From NCBI GenBank assembly GCA_963169105.1, contig OY720639.1:120301117-120365116 (forward strand): a DNA stretch of 64,000 nt, written 5' to 3'. Below the pieces are notes generated by a model that was not told the DNA's origin, made no database searches, and saw only the letters and a program-made list of their open reading frames with translations. The DNA comes from Ceriagrion tenellum (Eukaryota; Arthropoda; Insecta; Odonata; Coenagrionidae). The position numbers were made by a program, and so were the translations under genes. This document shows, piece by piece, positions 62,063-64,000 of this stretch. The first letter of the stretch is position 1, and every line of letters begins with the position of its first letter.

Positions 62063-63480
62063 TTAAACACAAGCCTCCAGCAGAGGCTTTCCGGAACTCG
62101 ATATCGCGCACCATCGACGTTGATACATCGAGAGCTTAAAAAAAAGAATTCGCTGTCAATATTCCGCATTCTCTAATATGTTCGGTATGACTTTGGTCGA
62201 TAAAACCAACAACACATTTCGATAAGTAACCGTAGCAACACATACCCTCCAACCCCACCCGATAAACTAACTGTCGATCGAAAAAAGGGGTTTTCCGTAA
62301 CAACGGATTTTCATCCAGATACGAGGCTTGAATCTATAATTATTTCTTAAGATATTTTAAGATGTTTTATCTTAATCAAATAAGTGTGATTAATTTTGTG
62401 TGATATAATACTGTAAATGTAAACATTTAAGTTAATAGCAATAATGTCCTGTAACACACGCCATGCTAAAAATCCTCAGTCTGAGTTTCCAATTTAGAAG
62501 GTACGGCAAACTCTTATTTTCACATTGTTTATAATTTCGGTTGAAATCCCATCGTTTTAAGTAGTTGGAAGGCTGTACAATCTCTTAAAATATGCATTTG
62601 TTGAAAAGTTCAGAACTTCGCGTGGAATTGCGAGATTGTGCAGCCACTGTGAACTGAAAGTTTTTTGCATAAGAAAGACATATCCTCGTGCGAAAAAGTG
62701 CATCCTCATGGTAAATTACTTGGATAAAGATAAAATATTTTAGGCATCAGATATAACTTAAATTTTATACACGAGTATTAACGCCTGGCCAGGTTTTTTA
62801 CGTCGTTACATATCATAACTTAATCATTTCACTTCGCTAATTTTGCATCACTGCATTACCTGCCCGAAATATGCTCATGAGATGATAATGAGAATAGAAT
62901 CAGGGAACTGGGTCGTCCAACATTCATTATTTTCATCCGCGAATGTTTATAGACAAAAGTCTCCTCCATGAGGACTAACTTCTTAATTTCGAAAGGTGGC
63001 CCTCAATGCCTTATTAAGGTTTTTGTTCGTATGTCGGGCAATAATAACATGAAGTCTTGACTGCTTACTTCAATTCTCGTATATTTTTAAATGCACCGAT
63101 TTGAATTATCCATCAACCCCCTCGACTCCTTGAAAACCGTAAAATATAGTGAAACACAAGTCCTAAACCCGGCCACACCCACATTAGGTAGCAATGTGGG
63201 TGATAATTTGATGCAGGCGGAAAGTCTTTTCAGGTGTGTCTGCTGGTAGTATAGGCTACTGCGATTATAAAAAACGTATTGGCCCCTGGCCTGGCATTCT
63301 GGGACTTGCAGGCTCGATTAACTGAGAGGATCTTCACATGTACCGCTTCTGAACATAACGTATATTGATCGAGAATTTTTCCCACTCATAAAATAAGCCA
63401 TATAGACATATTGACCCTTTTTTCGTAGATTCTCGCAGTTCATATTAATTTGGATAAAAGTGTATTTTGGATTTACTACG
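62063..63480. other. Unassigned AT-rich sequence
   Basis: No open frame over 60 codons and no recognised repeat. Confidence 0.35.
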
Positions 63481-63487
63481 CCATCAC

Positions 63488-63745
63488 TACTGTTTCAGCA
63501 ACAGTTTTGCCTGGCTATTCTGCCGGCTCGCTTCGTCAGGCTTTTTGAGACAACAATCATAAACACGTGGAAAAGACTTTTGCAAAATTCAAGTATAAGA
63601 AATTCTGTCGCATAATAACCGCCGAAGTTTGTTTATTTATTTATTTATGATTGTTGTCCCAGAAAGCTGAAAATTATTGCTCTGCAGTGGAAACCTAGGT
63701 CGGAAATAAAATTTTAAGTGTGGAATTCACTTAGAAATTTTTTTC
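63488..63745. mobile_element. Penelope-type and LINE tail remnants
   Basis: 63549-63563 (GACAACAATCATAAA) and 63647-63661 (TTTATGATTGTTGTC) are inverted copies around a (TTTA)n run. At 63690-63740, GGAAACCTAGGTCGGAAATA and AGTGTGGAATTCACTTAG repeat the right arm at 13988-14034. On the minus strand 63536-63500 has CTGACGA, a GC stem and CAAAAC, a possible eroded hammerhead. Confidence 0.45.
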
Positions 63746-64000
63746 TCTTGTCATTGAAAATTAGAACAGTAAGTGTGATGATCTTTTTGGATGATTAGAA
63801 AGATGAGATCCTATTCTTCAAGTTCAATTCATTGAATTTTATGTGGAGTCACATCCAGCTCACTCTACTTTAAGCTGCATTTAAGCTTCAACTTCCTCCC
63901 GGCAACCGGCGGGGGCTGGTTTGGGGGACAAAATATTCCGGGCGTGTACCGTAAGTCGAAGCTTTAAGTCTTCTATTTTTGCCACTCTTCTTAAAAGCCT
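63746..64000. other. Unassigned sequence
   Basis: Window end; nothing recognised. Confidence 0.3.

Overview
This is eukaryotic nuclear DNA, almost certainly from an arthropod and probably an insect. The reasons are its AT-rich, intron-style sequence with no bacterial gene packing, and its dense burden of decayed non-LTR retrotransposons (LINEs), tRNA-derived SINEs, short inverted-repeat DNA transposons and Penelope-like remnants, with short introns in the one gene candidate. I cannot name the species. There is no rRNA, no functional tRNA, no CRISPR array and no complete long protein gene. Nearly every long open frame is LINE reverse transcriptase (RT), often read antisense.

Families named in the entries. 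LINE-A: CR1/Jockey-like RT end, tail ending in ATGTAGATGTAGAT. LINE-B: RTE-like RT end, 3' end marked by a GGCTGCAGTCAACCAATC motif; by far the commonest. LINE-C, D, E and F: other RT C-termini seen once or twice. LINE-G and LINE-H: RTE-like ends of the R(G)RP-KKRW type.

Layout. 1-5.0 kb: LINE endonuclease remnant, LINE-A, -B and -D tails and a SINE. 5.5-6.1 kb: a possible small three-exon host gene. 6.5-9.4 kb: Penelope remnant, a dispersed repeat, then one inverted-repeat transposon nested in another. 10.5-11.4 kb: LINE-B split by a SINE with clear target duplications. 11.8-12.5 kb: a possible 5' exon and promoter on the minus strand. 13.5-17.1 kb: LINE pile-up. 17.1-19.8 kb: mostly unassigned. 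19.8-25.7 kb: duplicated segments with LINE-B, Penelope and Harbinger-like pieces. 26-30 kb: short transposons and a hammerhead locus. 30-34.3 kb: LINEs, one with a defective RT active site. 35.8-42.5 kb: hammerhead loci, LINE-B, tandemly duplicated LINE-H, LINE-G. 43.8-50.2 kb: short transposons, LINE-A, Penelope pairs, LINE-B. 50.2-53.4 kb: hammerhead locus with direct repeats, candidate promoter/first exon, and a degenerate array of about 41-bp period. 54-60 kb: LINE-A pairs, a long-inverted-repeat element and a piggyBac-like foldback whose empty site is also in the window. 60-64 kb: mostly unassigned.

The most striking signal is a recurring motif with the conserved core of a type I hammerhead ribozyme (CTGANGA, stem II, GAAA, short self-complementary stem III, then TC), found at about a dozen loci on both strands and often as inverted pairs. 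This matches published descriptions of ribozymes carried by Penelope-like elements. Three copies keep an intact core.
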